A DNA stretch of 64,000 bases from Phlebiopsis flavidoalba (GCA_035772785.1 JAOCPU010000031.1:1-64000); one strand, 5' to 3'; shown: positions 43,774-56,588, numbered from the stretch's first letter. The notes: generated by a model not told the origin, from the letters alone. Numbers and translations: made by a program.

Positions 43774-45368
43774 CCCTTTTCTTGCGTTCACCCGGCTCGG
43801 CTTGAGCAGAGTGTGCGATCTGGTTTAACTTTTCGGTTTTTGTGGCGGATTGCTCGATTTTCGCAATGTGAAATCTACTAGCTACATATGGGGTGTTGCG
43901 CACATAGCGTATCGAACAACGTGCGATATCCCTCATCTCTTTTCTAAAATCTGTCAAAAAAAAGAGTCTAGTTCTAAATCTCACCGAGTCATCTCCCCAC
44001 CTGCCAGGAGCGAACAATTCGGGGACCTCCCGCGGCTGAAGCGACGTTGAGCTACACTGCGGAGATCATCGTAGCCAGTTTATTTTGTACTCTTGATAAG
44101 CAGTAGCGGAGTGCGAATCCCCTTTACGGCCTTTCGATAATCAGAATTCCGATTTTCTTCACATGCTACAGCCGTTCAACAACGGCCTATCGATGTGTTC
44201 ACATCAGAGAATGAGGCCCCTAGGTATGTATGCGGCAACATCGACTAGGGGCCCGTTTTTCTAGGCTTGGCGTGTGCCCCAGAGTGCGGATTAGTGTGAC
44301 GCTTGAATCCGCAAAAATAGTTAGTATAGAAGATTGTAACATGGTATAAACTGACGTTCTTAGCCCACTGTACTGAGACTGTTAGAGGGTACCATTCTTT
44401 AATGCAATAGTAAATAATATCTCCTCGTGCAAAGGGCCATGCACCGTTACTGGGGCTGCTCGGGTTCGTTGCGGCAGGACAATTTCATAGAGTAGGTGTG
44501 AAGTTCAATGAAATACATACATAGCGCGTTTCGTCTATAGTATAATGATCTTTTAGAGACGTACGCATAAACTCTGAGTATGCTTGCTAGATGGACCCTT
44601 GAAAGGCGAGCCTGTCGTGAGACAGTCATTGAATATGATGGTGGACCTATGATGAGAACGTTAGCTATATTAGATTATTTTAGTGGTGAACCGTGAATTC
44701 CAAGTGCTTCCTGCCCTGCCATGGTGGCCCAATCGCTCTACCAAACGTCGGCTAATGCGCATGTCAGCTCGAAGACGAGGTTATTGAATTGAAGCCTCCA
44801 GTCACTAGTGTCCACCTCCTTACGTAGCCTTGAGAGATACCAAGAATGACGTTATAATTCGGCTATAATGGTTGCATCCTCGTTCCGATGAAAATTCGAC
44901 CCGCCGATGATCTACCCAGACTTTCTCCGGCGTCTGCATCATCTTTCCGACTATGGGGCGCCTACGATACATGGTCTGCTCTCGTCGAGTCACCTCCAGT
45001 CCTATGTGTAACTTCGTCTCTTTACTCTCATCTTCGGACTTGCGACGGGGGTACTGTAACATAGAAAGATCTCTCACAAAAGCGAGGAGGTTTTTGTCAT
45101 CTTTCTCCGGACTGTGGGATTGCGTTGTAAGCGTTAATCGCACGACAGCATCCAGCCAAGTTTAGAATTGGTACGAACCGTTTTCCTTTACGTTTTGTTC
45201 ATATACCCAGCTGACCAGCTATCGCCTTGATACCAGCTGCAGGGCTATCATACGCGACCTGCACTTCGCTTGTGATTGTCATTGCGCCTACAAAACCCCC
45301 CGCTCCATACCGGAACTTGCTCTACATACATCTCGTTCATTCGCCCAACCATCGAACCTGAAGTCACC
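43774..45368. other. Intergenic region upstream of aspartokinase
   Basis: No recognised gene. A 107-codon minus-strand ORF (44820-45143) has charged, helical content but no motif I know. The last 200 bp probably hold the aspartokinase promoter and a C-rich 5' leader. Confidence 0.45.
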
Positions 45369-47832
45369 ATGACGGACACTCCCCCACCCGCCTCTCCTAG
45401 CCTGTCATCTGGCTCCTCTGTATCGTCTTTGTCACCTCCATCTACCCCGCCGAACCTTCACCAGAACTCAATCGACCCTGCTGCGAAATGGATTGTTCAG
45501 AAGTTTGGTGGGACAAGCGTTGGAAAGGGTTTGCGGTGAAGATAGCTGAAGACATCGTTTGCGTGAGTACTGTTCAACTCGCTCTAGATGCATGCTTGGA
45601 CTATGTGCGTTATTGCTGCAAGAACGAGACCGAAGAGGGCATGTGTTACAGGTTAATCCCTCTTGTACGGCATCGCCGGAATTCGATAAAAAAGATAGAT
45701 CACGGAACCAGGCCGTAATAACACATTCATGGCGAAATGCCGGAACCCCTTCTCCTGATCATGCCTCGAGTTGGTCACATTCTTCATCTGTGGTCAACTG
45801 TTATACGGGCGCCGATCACTAACCGTGACTTTGTTACACAGGGACTACTTGGATCAACATAAAGTTGCCATCGTTTGCTCCGCTCGATCGGGTTCCACGA
45901 AAGCACTCGGTACTACAAACCTTCTTTTGAAAGCCGCTTCCGAGGCGCTGCAACGCACCCGAAGTCCCTCGGATACATGCCCCCAGCACGCCCAATGGCA
46001 TCTTCGGACGAGTGTCCAGGGCCAGTCGCCTGCGAACAGCCCGAGACCACGCAGCAAGTCCTCACCTCGATTTGAACCCGGCGTATTCAAACATGTCACC
46101 GGTCACAAACGGCCAGACATCCTTCAACGCCACAATCGATATCCTGCGCCAAGAACATATCACTGCGGCGAGATCGTCGGTTAGAGATCCTGAAATCCTC
46201 AAAGAGCTCGAGTATGAGATCGAACGTGACATAGAGACGCTCTCCGCTCCTTCCTGTTCGCCACTCAGGTTCGCACGTCACATAACCATGACTCGCTAAG
46301 TGTCTGACTCCGTTACGTTCAGGTCATAGATGAGATTTCTGCAAGATCAAAAGACAGCATCGTCGGCTATGGCGAGCGATTAGCGTGTAAAATCATGACT
46401 GCTATCTTGCGAGACAGGGTTAGTGTTCAGACATATCATATGGAATGGGCCATAATTGACTCAAACGCTGCCTCTCGCTCAGGGCGTCGACGCGGAATAC
46501 GTCTCGCTAGAGAATATAGTGCCTCTACCCGATGAAGGGGACGTCCAGGCCGAGACGGAGACGCTCGGCCAAGACTTCTACGATAAAGTAGCCACCGCCG
46601 TTGGACAGCGCATACGAGAGTGCGGTCCACGCGTACCGGTGGTCACTGGTAAGTGTCCTTCTCTAATCTCGTTTTAGCCTGTGACCTGACGTACACGGTC
46701 AGGCTTCTTTGGTCCAGTCCCTGGCTCGTTACTCCGCCAAGTCGGGCGTGGCTACACCGATCTCCTCTCTGCTTTATTAGCAGTGGGGCTTCAAAGCCTC
46801 TGAGCTGCAGATATGGAAGGAAGTTCGATGGTATATTCACGGGCGGACCCCGCCGCGAAAAGTACCTACTGCACGCCTTATACCTATCATCAGCCCTGAG
46901 GAAGCAGCCGAGTTGACGTATTACGGAAGCGAAGTTGTCCATCCATTCACAATGGAAACAGGTGCGCCTCCCACCCTTCTTCATTGACTCGCGTAGATGC
47001 TTAAAATCGGCGCAGGTCATCCGGAAGAAGATCCCCATCCGCATAAAGAATGTCGAGAACCCGAAAGGCGGTGGCACGGTTATTCACCCGGACCCCCGAA
47101 ATCGACGCGGTGTCCGCTGTGGAAGAAGCTTCTCCGTTCGTCAACGGTAATGGTGCACAGAAGTGGTCCCACAAGTCGCTCATCGAGCTCCACAACGGCG
47201 ATGGTGGCGCGTACACCGGCTCGGACGTGATGCACAAGCACCCGACAGCGGTGACGATCAAGGAGAACATCGTCGTGCTAAACGTGAACAGCAATCGCAA
47301 GAACGTATCGCACGGCTTCCTCGCGGGCATTTTTTCGGTGTGCTCGACCGGTTCAGCGTTGTCGTCGACCTCATCTCCACGAGTGAGGTATACGTCAGTA
47401 TGGCGATCGAGCAGGGCGTGGAGAAGCGCGCTCTTGACAAGGTCGTGAGAGAGTTGAAAAAATACGGTAGTGTGTGAGTGACTATTTCTCGTCAACGTGT
47501 CGATACCTCTTGGCCCTTCCCATGCTGTTGCTCCGTTCAACCTCGTTGTTGACTCCTCTTGTCCTCTAGGTCACCGTCGCGCGAGACATGGCCATTCTCT
47601 CACTGGTCGGGAAGCACATGCGACACCTAGTCGGCATCGCTGGCCGCATGTTTCACGGACCCTCGGCCAGGGCAACGTCAACATTGAAATGATCAGCCAG
47701 GGAGCGAACGAGATCAATATCTCCTGCGTGATCGAGGGCCGAGACGCTGTGAAAGCTCTGAATCTCATCCATCAGAGCTGCCTACAGATTAAACCCGAGG
47801 GCGCGAAGGGTAGAAGTAAGTCGCTCGCTTAG
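45369..47832 (+). CDS. HOM3: Aspartate kinase
   Basis: This enzyme phosphorylates aspartate, the first step to threonine, methionine and isoleucine, and is usually feedback-inhibited by threonine in fungi. ATG 45369 opens a Ser/Pro-rich leader, then the catalytic signature WIVQKFGGTSVGK and VKIAEDIV. DYLDQHKVAIVCSARSGSTK and ALGTTNLLLKAASEALQR follow an intron. Then come VIDEISARSKDSIVGYGERL, VDAEYVSLENIVPLPDEG, PVVTG and FFGPVPGSLLRQVGRGYTD. IFTADP, EVVHPFTME and RKKIPIRIKNVENPKGGGT lead to two ACT domains: ENIVVLNVNSNRKNVSHGFL then SVVVDLISTSEVYVSM, and MAILSLVGKHMRHLVGIAGR then NVNIEMISQGANEINISCVI. It stops at 47832. Four extra bases occur within 46793-46860 (AAA, C, GGG, AAAA), in a stretch of the enzyme that should be invariant. 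Loss of the only copy would cause auxotrophy, so these look like sequence errors. Confidence 0.95.
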
Positions 47833-48124
47833 TTGCCTCGAGCTGTGATACTGAATGTTCATTAATAGTGGGTCCATGGCTGTTCTAGAGCCAGAATATT
47901 CACGAAATGCGATTGGCCCGCATCCATATCTCGCTTATGGGACAAAAGGAATCGCCTGCGTAGCTTGACCAAGCTGCCATCCGCGCCGGACATGTATTAT
48001 TTAACCGCACTGAAAATGAAATGTATGTACAATGCAAACCATATTACTGTTAGGAGCAAGGTGGATTCAGCTCGTGATCGTGTGTGAGATTTTCCGCCAA
48101 ATTGCTCATGTGGACGCTTGATAT
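47833..48124. other. Convergent 3' spacer between aspartokinase and GST-2
   Basis: A 292-bp region with AT-rich patches (near 48000-48050) that probably carry polyadenylation signals for both genes. No coding signal is visible. Confidence 0.5.
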
Positions 48125-49086
48125 CTACGCCCCGTACTTCCGAGCACGAATTCCCGTGAAATGTCTCGTATACAACTCGAGAACGCGATTCTAGAACAGA
48201 GTCGGTGAGTAATGATCAACTACTACCTCAGGGCGCAGCTCACCTTGTCAAAAGTAGCAATGAAGCTCGGGCGAGCTTGAAGATCCTTGAAATACTCTAC
48301 TGCAGCCGTGCTAACTTCGGGGAGTGGAGAAGCTCGAGGATCCTCGGACCCTCGCCCTTTCCTGCCGGGAAGCCACCCAAGTCGTTGGACAGATTATCAG
48401 CTCGTTACGAGCCAAGAGCGGCGCGATGGCAATGTCGGCGATAGAGAACTCCCCAACGGCAAACCCTTGCGGCGGCAGGAGCGATTGCATGTGCTCGTAA
48501 GCCTGAACCAATTGCGCAGGATCTTCGCCTCTGACGACCACTGCGGCCTGAGCAGGAACGAGCTTGTTCGAGACGGCGTCGATGAAAAGGCGAGCCTTTG
48601 CACGTACAATGGGGTCCTTTGGGAGGAAGTTTGAGTTTGGAAAGAGGTCCGCAACGATTCCACAAGTACGAGTGATTCCACGAGCTTGATGGAATCGGGG
48701 GACGGGGATTCGGTTGATCGGCGGGGACGATGGGGCCTCCGTACGCGATTGCAGGGACCTGTCAAGTGAAAATGAATGAGAGGATCGTTGTTTCAAGTTT
48801 TGCACTCGGCTTTACCTTGGAGACTGGGTTGACCTTTGGCGCGTACCACTCAGGTTTGTTCTTCAAGTCAATCTCATAACGGGTAAATTGGGCCTCGGCC
48901 TCGGCGAGTGCGATTTCCACCCTAGTAGACCGTCGGTCATTTCTGATCATCTAGAAATATCAGACGCGTATCACACGTACTCTGTGGGCAAAGGGGCAAG
49001 CCTATAACACAAACGTTAGAGTTAGAAAGCTGTCTAGAAGAAACGTCCCATACTTTGGCGGCGTAAAGGGTAATTTGTTCAGGCAT
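48125..49086 (-). CDS. Glutathione S-transferase (GST-2), omega/Ure2p-like
   Basis: This is the paralogue of GST-1 with the same exon plan. The start is MPEQITLYAAK (49086). A small exon encodes the CPFAHR site, as written with one extra C. VEIALAEAEAQFTRYEIDLK and NKPEWYAPKVNPVSK follow before an intron. The next exon begins VPAIAYGG and has QPSPDSIKLVESLVLVES, ADLFPNSNFLPKDPIVRAK, ARLFIDAVSNKLVPAQAAVV, VRGEDPAQLVQAYEHMQSLL, GFAVGEFSIADIAIAPLLAR and, after a frame change, EYFKDLQARPSFIATFDK. The last exon reads NRVLELYTRHFTGIRARKYG and ends at the TAG read from 48127 to 48125. It is better preserved than GST-1. It lies tail to tail with aspartokinase and about 470 bp from the end of P450-3. 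Confidence 0.9.
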
Positions 49087-49556
49087 GCTCGTAGTGGAAG
49101 GGTGGGCTGTTTCTAAGTGTGGCCATGCCAGTGAGTATTTATACACATCCTTGCGCCATGAGACGCGTCATGCTGACATGACTCGGCATACTTTGAGCGG
49201 GACATTGTACTCTACATGCGCGTGGTGCTATGATCGCGCCTTCTATCTTGGAGGTGATCTCGACACCCATGATGGTGCGGGCGAGCGCGACGTACGTCCG
49301 CGGTATGCTCGCAATCTGTTTAAATGCAGCATTTAGCAGGGTGACAATCCGGAGTAACACTCTCCGGTGCATGCTGATCTTCGGCGCATCAATCGAACAC
49401 GCAAAACCGTGGTGTATACTGTGGGACGAGTTTAGAAGATATACATGTGAAGTAATCATGTTGTCTGTCCTCGGGATCTTTACGCAGATTGCACTACTAA
49501 GTCCGCTGCAGCCTTGGATCGGGGCCTGATAAAGCAGGGGGAATAATCGCGGATGA
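49087..49556. other. Spacer upstream of GST-2
   Basis: A minus-strand frame runs through 49139-49597, but its downstream part has no P450 features and is probably the P450-3 3' region overlapping the GST-2 promoter. Confidence 0.35.
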
Positions 49557-51655
49557 CTAACAATCCGCGCCGAGATGAGTCGTGGCATTATTCGCAAGGG
49601 CCACGTCTCGTACTACCTGATAAAACCGCCATACTCTACCTCTGGTATGATTTCATTCCCTTTGGCATCGAGAGCCTTGCTAATATCGAAAGTGTATAGA
49701 ATCCTTGCAAGCGCAATAAAAATCGAATTGTGCGCAAAGTACATGCCAGGACAAATCCTGAAGAATAACCCTTGAATACTTTCTGATAGTTTCCACTAAA
49801 TTAGACTTACCGTCTCCCAAATCCGAAGCCCAACAATTGATGGGTCTTCATGACGAGAGAGATTCCGCAGAGTTCCATCTTCGTGGCAGAAACGCTCTCA
49901 GGCATAAACCTGGACGGCTCAGGGTATATTTTCTCATCGTGAAGCATCATCCTGTCAATGATTGTCAGCAGCTACACCCCACTGATACTGTGTCGACTGA
50001 CCATATATTCGCCCAAAACAACTGTACCTTTGGCAAAATGGTAGCCCTTATAATGATCTTCCTCAGAAAGACGATGTGCAAGACCTTCGATACGCTTCGT
50101 AAGTCAATGAAGTTTACTTCTGTGTGTTTTCATCAATAAACGAACCTAGGGGAACCGCAGGATTCCATCGTAAAATTCCAGAACGATAGCTTCTACGTAC
50201 GGTAGCCGCGATCTATCTGAAAACGTAGGGAGACGCTGCCATGCAGTACCGAGTACGGAGTCGAGTTCAGCACTGAGTGCGTTTCTGAATCTCAGGGTGT
50301 AGGGTCATTGTTAGTATGAAGGACGCCAGCGACGAAGGCGGTCTGACCCGAGGGTCAGCGGCTCGAATAGGACACAAATGTGTAGGTGTAGGGAGTTCAC
50401 GGCACTGTGTCCGCACCTCCTCGTTTAAGGTCAAGGTGAAATCAGTGTCCTTCATCTGCGATGATTAAGCACGGGGCAAACCTGAGTACAATGAGGACTG
50501 CTGCCAGCTTTGATGAGCTCTTGCTCAACCAGTGTCGGTTCACCCCTTTCTTTCCAAGTATGAAGATGCCACGAAGGATCGTGGGGCAGTACCGTTTGCC
50601 TATAATTAAATCATATAAGCAGGCACCTCGGCAAGCCACTCGTTTTTACCATCTCATTCATCACATGGAAGAACGGAGCGTTGTACAAGTCTTCTCGTGA
50701 GTGACGCCATTTCTTTGAGATCTTTCTTCCAACGCAGGCCGGGTACCCAATCTGGGATATACTTCAACCAAGGTATGGTATCCACGAGGTAGGCATTGGG
50801 CTCTGAGGCGCGTGAAAAGCCTTGCATAGACTTCTCAGCTATGTTCACGAGAGGATCTTTGATCGATTTCCTCGGGAGACTTCGTAGCCATATGCGAGAA
50901 GTAATATCAGCGCACCCGTAGATCTGCAGAGAGGCGATCATGTTCGTGTTTCTGGCAGCATGTGGTATTTAAATCCGAACTTACTGCCTAAGATGCGTCA
51001 TAAAGTTTTGCGGACTTTTCAGAAGTCTGCGAGAGAGAAGCTTGGCAGCATTATGCTCTTGTGCATTCAAGAGCCGGGATCTTGAGCGGAGCGTGGCCCC
51101 ATAAAGTGCTGGAATAAGCGGCGAAATTCCTGAAACGAGCGCTGTGGGGTCCCGGAGCATATCCAAGACCTTTATCCATCCTACCTTACAACAGTTCAGT
51201 ATTACGCAAGTAAAATCGCACGCAAGAATTATATACTTACAACCGAGGGCCGGCCGTTACCGCCCTAGGCCTGTCTGAATAGATGTGTCCTGAAGACAAG
51301 CGATGCCTGAACCATCACCGAACCATCATGATGAAGAGGCAATACTTAGTGGCCACTTACCTCGAGCATCAGCAGATCGCTGGCGACCTGCGATGATCCC
51401 AAGTATGACAGTAGGCTGGCTCATGACTGGTTGATGTATACAAACGTCCCCCTTGCACGTCACCGATTGTTCGTCCCGGACTCGTGCAGGTGAACATGCG
51501 GGTTGAGAGCTTACCATATCGCTTGATCCATTCGTGAATGTACAACCATTTGCCCATCCTGCGGGATCTGGTAAGGCATTCCGGTGAGCCAGCAGCCACA
51601 ATCCCGGATGGGCGTTCCGGTGGTGTGCCTGGGGCTCTTATAGGAGCGATGAAAA
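49557..51655 (-). CDS. Cytochrome P450 (P450-3), same family as P450-1 and P450-2
   Basis: This is a microsomal monooxygenase read on the minus strand. The 5' exon has KWLYIHEWIKRYG; the membrane anchor and start are unresolved. The next exon, GDVCIHQPVMSQPTVILG then, one base out of frame, SSQVASDLLMLE, corresponds to the GDIVHLN block of P450-1. VQEHNAAKLLS-type helix-C residues (AQEHNAAKLLS, near 51050) follow, then SPQNFMTHLRQ. The exon EKSMQGFSRASEPNAYLVDT, then IPWLKYIPDWVPGLRWKKDL, lies near 50680-50850. ILTMTLHPEIQKRTQC and LPYVEAIVLEF mark the J/K helices. The haem loop is GFGFGRR|ICPGMYFA, with a single 53-nt intron (49758-49810). The end reads ILYTFDISKALDAKGNEI. It lacks the second haem-loop intron of its relatives. 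Several frame breaks are present. Confidence 0.85.
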
Positions 51656-53331
51656 CCTTCGACACAGCCTGTACACCAGATATCCGAGGAGAACTAAAAA
51701 CAATATGTCGGTATCAGTGTACAATACTCGGACAGGGGCGCCATTGTGCATGAAACAAGGTTACTTGCCTTGCAAGGTCTCTCGGGCCCCGTAATAGTGT
51801 TGGGCCGGGAGCTGAAGGCAGCTTGAAGCCGAGGTCACCTTCAGCCGATTGGAGGTCAGGCGCTTATCACCTCCATGTCACATCCATGCGACTGAAGGTT
51901 TGCCCCAGCTGCCTTCACTACCTCCACTGCTGCGCGCTCCCACGCCCTACTGTCCCTGGTGCATTTCTCTGTCCTCGGTCCTATGCCCATATCCCCTCTG
52001 TATTGCGGTTCTTTACCTTAGGACCGTTGTAATGTCATCACAAACGTTTCGGTACAATGTATAGTTGTGGTTTTCAAAAAAATATGAAAAATTTGGGGAA
52101 AGAAAACTATTCAATAGGTAGCATGCAGGCTCTGTAGAATATCTGAATTAGACCATGGCGCTACCGGCTAGGGAGTGACCAAGTATCTGTATGGCGCGAT
52201 TTTCGGTGGGGCACTCACAACCAATCGCAGCCCTCGCTCAAGATAGCGCCTTGATAGCGTCCAAAGTGAAGGCATTGAAGGTCGCCTTCAGGCGAGCTTC
52301 ACAGCACCTCCAACAGGTGAACAGGCGACAGGCGCTACTGCCTGCATGTCACCTTCACCTTCACCTTCCGGCAACACTACCCGTAATTCGTGGGAACTGA
52401 TCACACCGGCACTCAACATCAATTTTGTAGCGCCAGTAAAGGCGCGTGTGGCCTGTGACGTGATGACCATGCAGTAACACCAGCTGAGGGGCTTGACATG
52501 GAACAAGTCGTGACGCGTGACGTGTTGACCAGAGCCAGACAAAGTCGAGAGTCGAGACTCGAGTAATCTCTAAAAGCGCGGCACAAATGTTCACAAGCTC
52601 AAGCTGCACAAGTACAACGAGTTTTTCCTTGAGGGCGAGACTCCTAAATCTATATTCAATAACGACGTGAGTCAACGCGACGAGTCGCGAGCCTGCTGAG
52701 AGACAAGCTGGTTTGGCGTTTTTAAAACTCTTTCTGTCGCTGAAGGTGTATGCCAGCGTGAAGGAGTAGTGTGATTTTACTTCTTTTCATCACTATCTCT
52801 GTTTTTCCATGTTGGCGACGAGCTGCGATAAAGTTGTATGTGGATTATTATCTGTATAGCATGTGCACCTGCAGTACTACAACCTCAAAGGTGGCCTGTT
52901 ACTAGATCCACCAGTGCCAAGTCCAGGGAAATCCAACAGTATATTTTCTACGCCATCCTTTAAGACCAATGAGAACTATCAGCTGCGCTGAACAGCGCCC
53001 TACTGCTTTTTGGAGGACAATTTCCAGGAGTATTTTCTCCGAGCCTCGAGAATGAGCAAGCCCTAGCACCGCAATTTCGTACCACTGCAAGAGTCTCTGA
53101 GGTCCCGCGCTACGGAACGCGCATAGAACTCATCTCCGTGATGCAGCAAACACCTCACGTCTGAGTCCACATCCTTCACGATCAGTAGTCGGGCGGTTTG
53201 CCGTTCGCGAAATGTTCAAAGTTCCGAAAACTAACACCCTGACTCACGCACGTAATTCCGATTGAGAAGAAAATAACAGTGGATTTGTGCAGAACTCGGC
53301 CATGTCGGCATTGTAGTCCCACGCTCGCAGA

Positions 53332-53694
53332 GTGGGCTTCACACTGGCTCATACTCTTATTACTTCCCTGTTGCTTACGACTTTATTTGACCTCGAGCTC
53401 GGAGCTGCTGCGCCGCCCGCAGGGCAATTTGAACACACAAAATGGGATAGTCATATTGATCGGATTGATTTGGATTTCTTGCACTACTCAACAATCTCTT
53501 GTTTCTACTCCAACACATACATTTCTTTCAGTTGCCTGCCAAAGATGTTGGACCTACGTCAAGGCAAGGTCAACGCCCGGCACCAGCCGGAGCTTGTTCG
53601 AGTGGTATGCGTAGTGCGAAAATCAGTCATGCTAAGCGACCTCGGCTGGTACCAGTACTATAACGCGGATGTGATAAGCCTCTGCAGTTGGTAG
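53332..53694 (+). CDS. Possible small secreted protein, unidentified
   Basis: This 120-codon ORF starts MGFTLAHTLITSLLLTTLFD then LELGAAAPPAGQ, which reads like a signal peptide with an Ala-rich cleavage region. The remainder has five Cys but no domain I recognise. An overlapping frame (53279-53614) is also open. It sits alone in a gene-poor, repeat-bearing region and may be a chance ORF. Confidence 0.25.
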   Translation: MGFTLAHTLITSLLLTTLFDLELGAAAPPAGQFEHTKWDSHIDRIDLDFLHYSTISCFYSNTYISFSCLPKMLDLRQGKVNARHQPELVRVVCVVRKSVMLSDLGWYQYYNADVISLCSW

Positions 53695-54280
53695 CGCAGG
53701 CGCCTGGCGTGCGCGTGGTAAACAATGCTGTACATACATTCTGCTCTTGCATACTGGACAGCAGTCAGACCAAAACATATCGATAGCACATGAGTACTTT
53801 TATCATTCACGAGCATACAAATACAATAACGAAATCAATGGACCATGGCCTCACGAAAGAGACGAATTCCAAAAATTGTTCATTCTACGAGAATGAAACG
53901 TCGTGCGCCGATGAGTATGAGCATCGACTCACGCCGCGGGGAAAGCTCGCATTGATCTCAGGTCGGTAATTCCAGGTTCATCCGTGTCTCCTCGTGAGTC
54001 ATCCTTCCGTGTCCTCTGTTATACAAGTGGTGGGTGCGAATTACCGCAGTTCGGCATAGCTGGCGGTGATAAACGTTTCGCACCAGCCAGTACCCGTCAA
54101 ATGCAACAGTTACTGGTTAAAGCGCGGCTCCCCAGGAGGCGCGCCACCACTGAAGTTTGACACCCATCGATTGGGAAGTGGGCCACAATACTGCAGAAGT
54201 ATGAAGCCTGCTCCGAATGTTGACCAGGAGCCGCGGTGCAGCGTCCACTTGTAGTCTGATCTGATAGGTGAGAGTGTTCC

Positions 54281-54549
54281 AGAAGCAACCGCCACCCGAA
54301 GGGTAGTAGCATCGCAACTGCCCCCAACTCTAAGGGTACCTGGTCAGAAGCAACTGCCACCCAAGGGCAATAGCGTGGCCATTGTCCTAGACTCCAAGAA
54401 TACCGGAGGTCTAGGAGCAACTATACTGTCCGAGGGTATTGGCATAGCGACGTGTCCCAGATTCCAAGGAGACCCGGTCCATAATCGACGGCCCACCCGA
54501 TAGGGGCATAAATAGCATAGCGACTGTACTGGGCTCCAAAGAAACCTGA
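54281..54549. repeat. Minisatellite, four degenerate 65-70-bp units
   Basis: Units start at 54281, 54346, 54413 and 54480. Each opens with a form of AGAAGCAACTGCCACCC, continues with GGGTAATAGCATAGCGACTG and closes with a CCAA..A..CCTGGTC-like end. Copies 1 and 2 are clearly similar; 3 and 4 have diverged more. The opposite strand keeps several open frames across it without forming a plausible protein. Confidence 0.75.
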
Positions 54550-56588
54550 GCATGAGATGTCCAATGCTCAGGATTTTGGCTGTGAGCGACACAGAGGGCC
54601 AGGTGCTACCGAATGGCGAGCCCGTAACCCTGGTCACCTTGCTGACTGAATGAGGACAACAAGTACTCGCGCCGAGGGGTGAGAGTGAAGACGCAATGCG
54701 CCAAGCTCTCTCAGAATTATCTCGCCCTACACCCGAAGGCATGTCCGAAAGTGTGTCATGAAGGGTCGTCCTCCAAGCCGAGATATTTGCCCGTCTGCGC
54801 GATACGCGTTCGGGCCGGCGTACACCAAAGGTCGTCGAAATGCCTAATGCCAGCTCGTCAGCTGGCAGAGCACAGAAAAATGTGTAATCGATCTAGGCGT
54901 ACCGAGAGAGTGTGAGTAGCCAATTTGCCTGCAAACGTTGCGTCGACAAGGCGCACTTGAACACGAGCCCAAAGGCCATGTATCAAATGGGTATGGGACA
55001 CTAAGACCACCCAGCGCACAAGTTCGAGTATTTGGGTTGCAAGCGGGATAAACCAGAGGGACAACTGGGTGCCCGTTTGGGGCCAGTAAACCCATTAAAG
55101 AAGGGATGGTCATTGTGGACAAAATGAAGCCGTTCGTCCAGTCCTGCGTTGCCAAAAAGCCCAGTTACGACGTCGATAGAGACACAGATGACCCAGATCA
55201 CCGACGTGAGCATTGTGCGGAATTTACTCTTGCTCGCTCTTCGCTTTCCCAGCTGCATGTGAAAATGAATGCAGATGGCTCTAAATCACCTGTTGTAAAT
55301 TGCTCTTCCCATACTACTACGCACTGTCAGTCTGTGTCGGCGTGGCTCGCAAAGCTTCATGAAAAGAGAGCATATCGCTTCATGGGCGATGATTAATAGG
55401 TAGGAGGAAAGGAGAAAAAAACGGGGGAGACTGTATGAGCCGCTCTTCGTGCTGAAGTAATCGATATCCCAGCGCAAACGACGGGTTACGCGCGGAAAAG
55501 GGAACCCCGGTCACCCCCACTAGGTACCCCTTAGCCGCTGAGCACGTGCCATGCAGCGAAAACACGGTTCGTGAAGCGCTTGCTTTCGTTTCTACCACCA
55601 CACGGTACTACACTAAGTGGTTTTTGTTGCGAATAATCGCACATTGCTGATACGAAATTGTTGACTACTAGGTATTTTGTGTACGACGCTGGTACAATGC
55701 TGGTGGTAGAAAGCTGCCCTCCGAGGTTAGACGCCTTGCCGCTTTCCTCCGCTATCCGACCGGGCGCGTTTCAGCGTGTCGTAAACAATTTTTTTCCTCG
55801 CATTCAAGTGACTAACAAGCTCCTTCCAATTTAGCACCTTAGGTGGAAATGCCGTTGATGATCATGCTACAAAGACCCTAGGATTCGTCCCGGTCAGGCA
55901 CAAGTGATACAATGACACTGACTGAGAAGATGCCTGCCTTCAAGTCCCCTGGGGGCAAAGGGTCCTCATCGTGGCTACTTTCAGACTGTGCGATCGAGAT
56001 GCTTATGGTGGGTTCTCATGCCGTCCTTGTGCGAATTAACGCTGAGAGGGAGTCTTCTCTACAGTGCACGGCGATTACTAGTATGCTGCTGAATTGTTCG
56101 TTAGCTATCATTCAATATTCCAGCCTGAGTGTGACGGGTTTGATCGTGTCAAGACAATCGTAAACGGCAAAGTCTATAGACAGTCGAAACAATAAAGAAT
56201 ATGACTATTGAGAGTCATATTTTCCAACAAACTTCACAAAGGTCAACCCGCACCCGTCAGTTTTCCGTGCGCCACCTAACGATTCCTCGACAACATCAAC
56301 GGAGATGGATCCAGTCATCGCTCACTGACGCGTTCATTTCTACAGCCGTGACACGTCCGCTCGTATGGAACGGCATCCAAAGAGCCACCTTCAAGGATGC
56401 TTCCAGCGAGCCACCCGTGATTAGGTTTCACCTTCGCTTAAATGGTTCGCGCTTGCTTAAAAATCGCCTTGTTTACGGTACAGAAAAACGCCAGAGCCTG
56501 GTTATATAACGCCGCTGCAAGACATGGATTCCTTGTCATCCTCAGAGTTCCTAGTCCTTTTTCGTATTTAACCTAACACGCTTTTCCA

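Larger units (their letters stand above)
51656..56588. other. Gene-poor, repeat-bearing region
   Basis: Nearly 5 kb with no recognised gene. It contains short CACCTT-type repeats (about 52348-52366), a minisatellite (54281-54549) and ORFs without identifiable products (53332-53694 +, 54844-55155 -, 56201-56509 +). No transposase or reverse transcriptase motif was seen. Confidence 0.5.

Noticed and set aside
46643..47540. Minus-strand ORFs 46643-47077 and 47001-47540
   Set aside because: They are antisense shadows of the conserved aspartokinase coding sequence.
51656..56588. Transposable element filling the gene-poor region
   Set aside because: No reverse transcriptase, integrase, transposase or terminal repeats could be found by eye. 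Only simple repeats and a minisatellite are visible.
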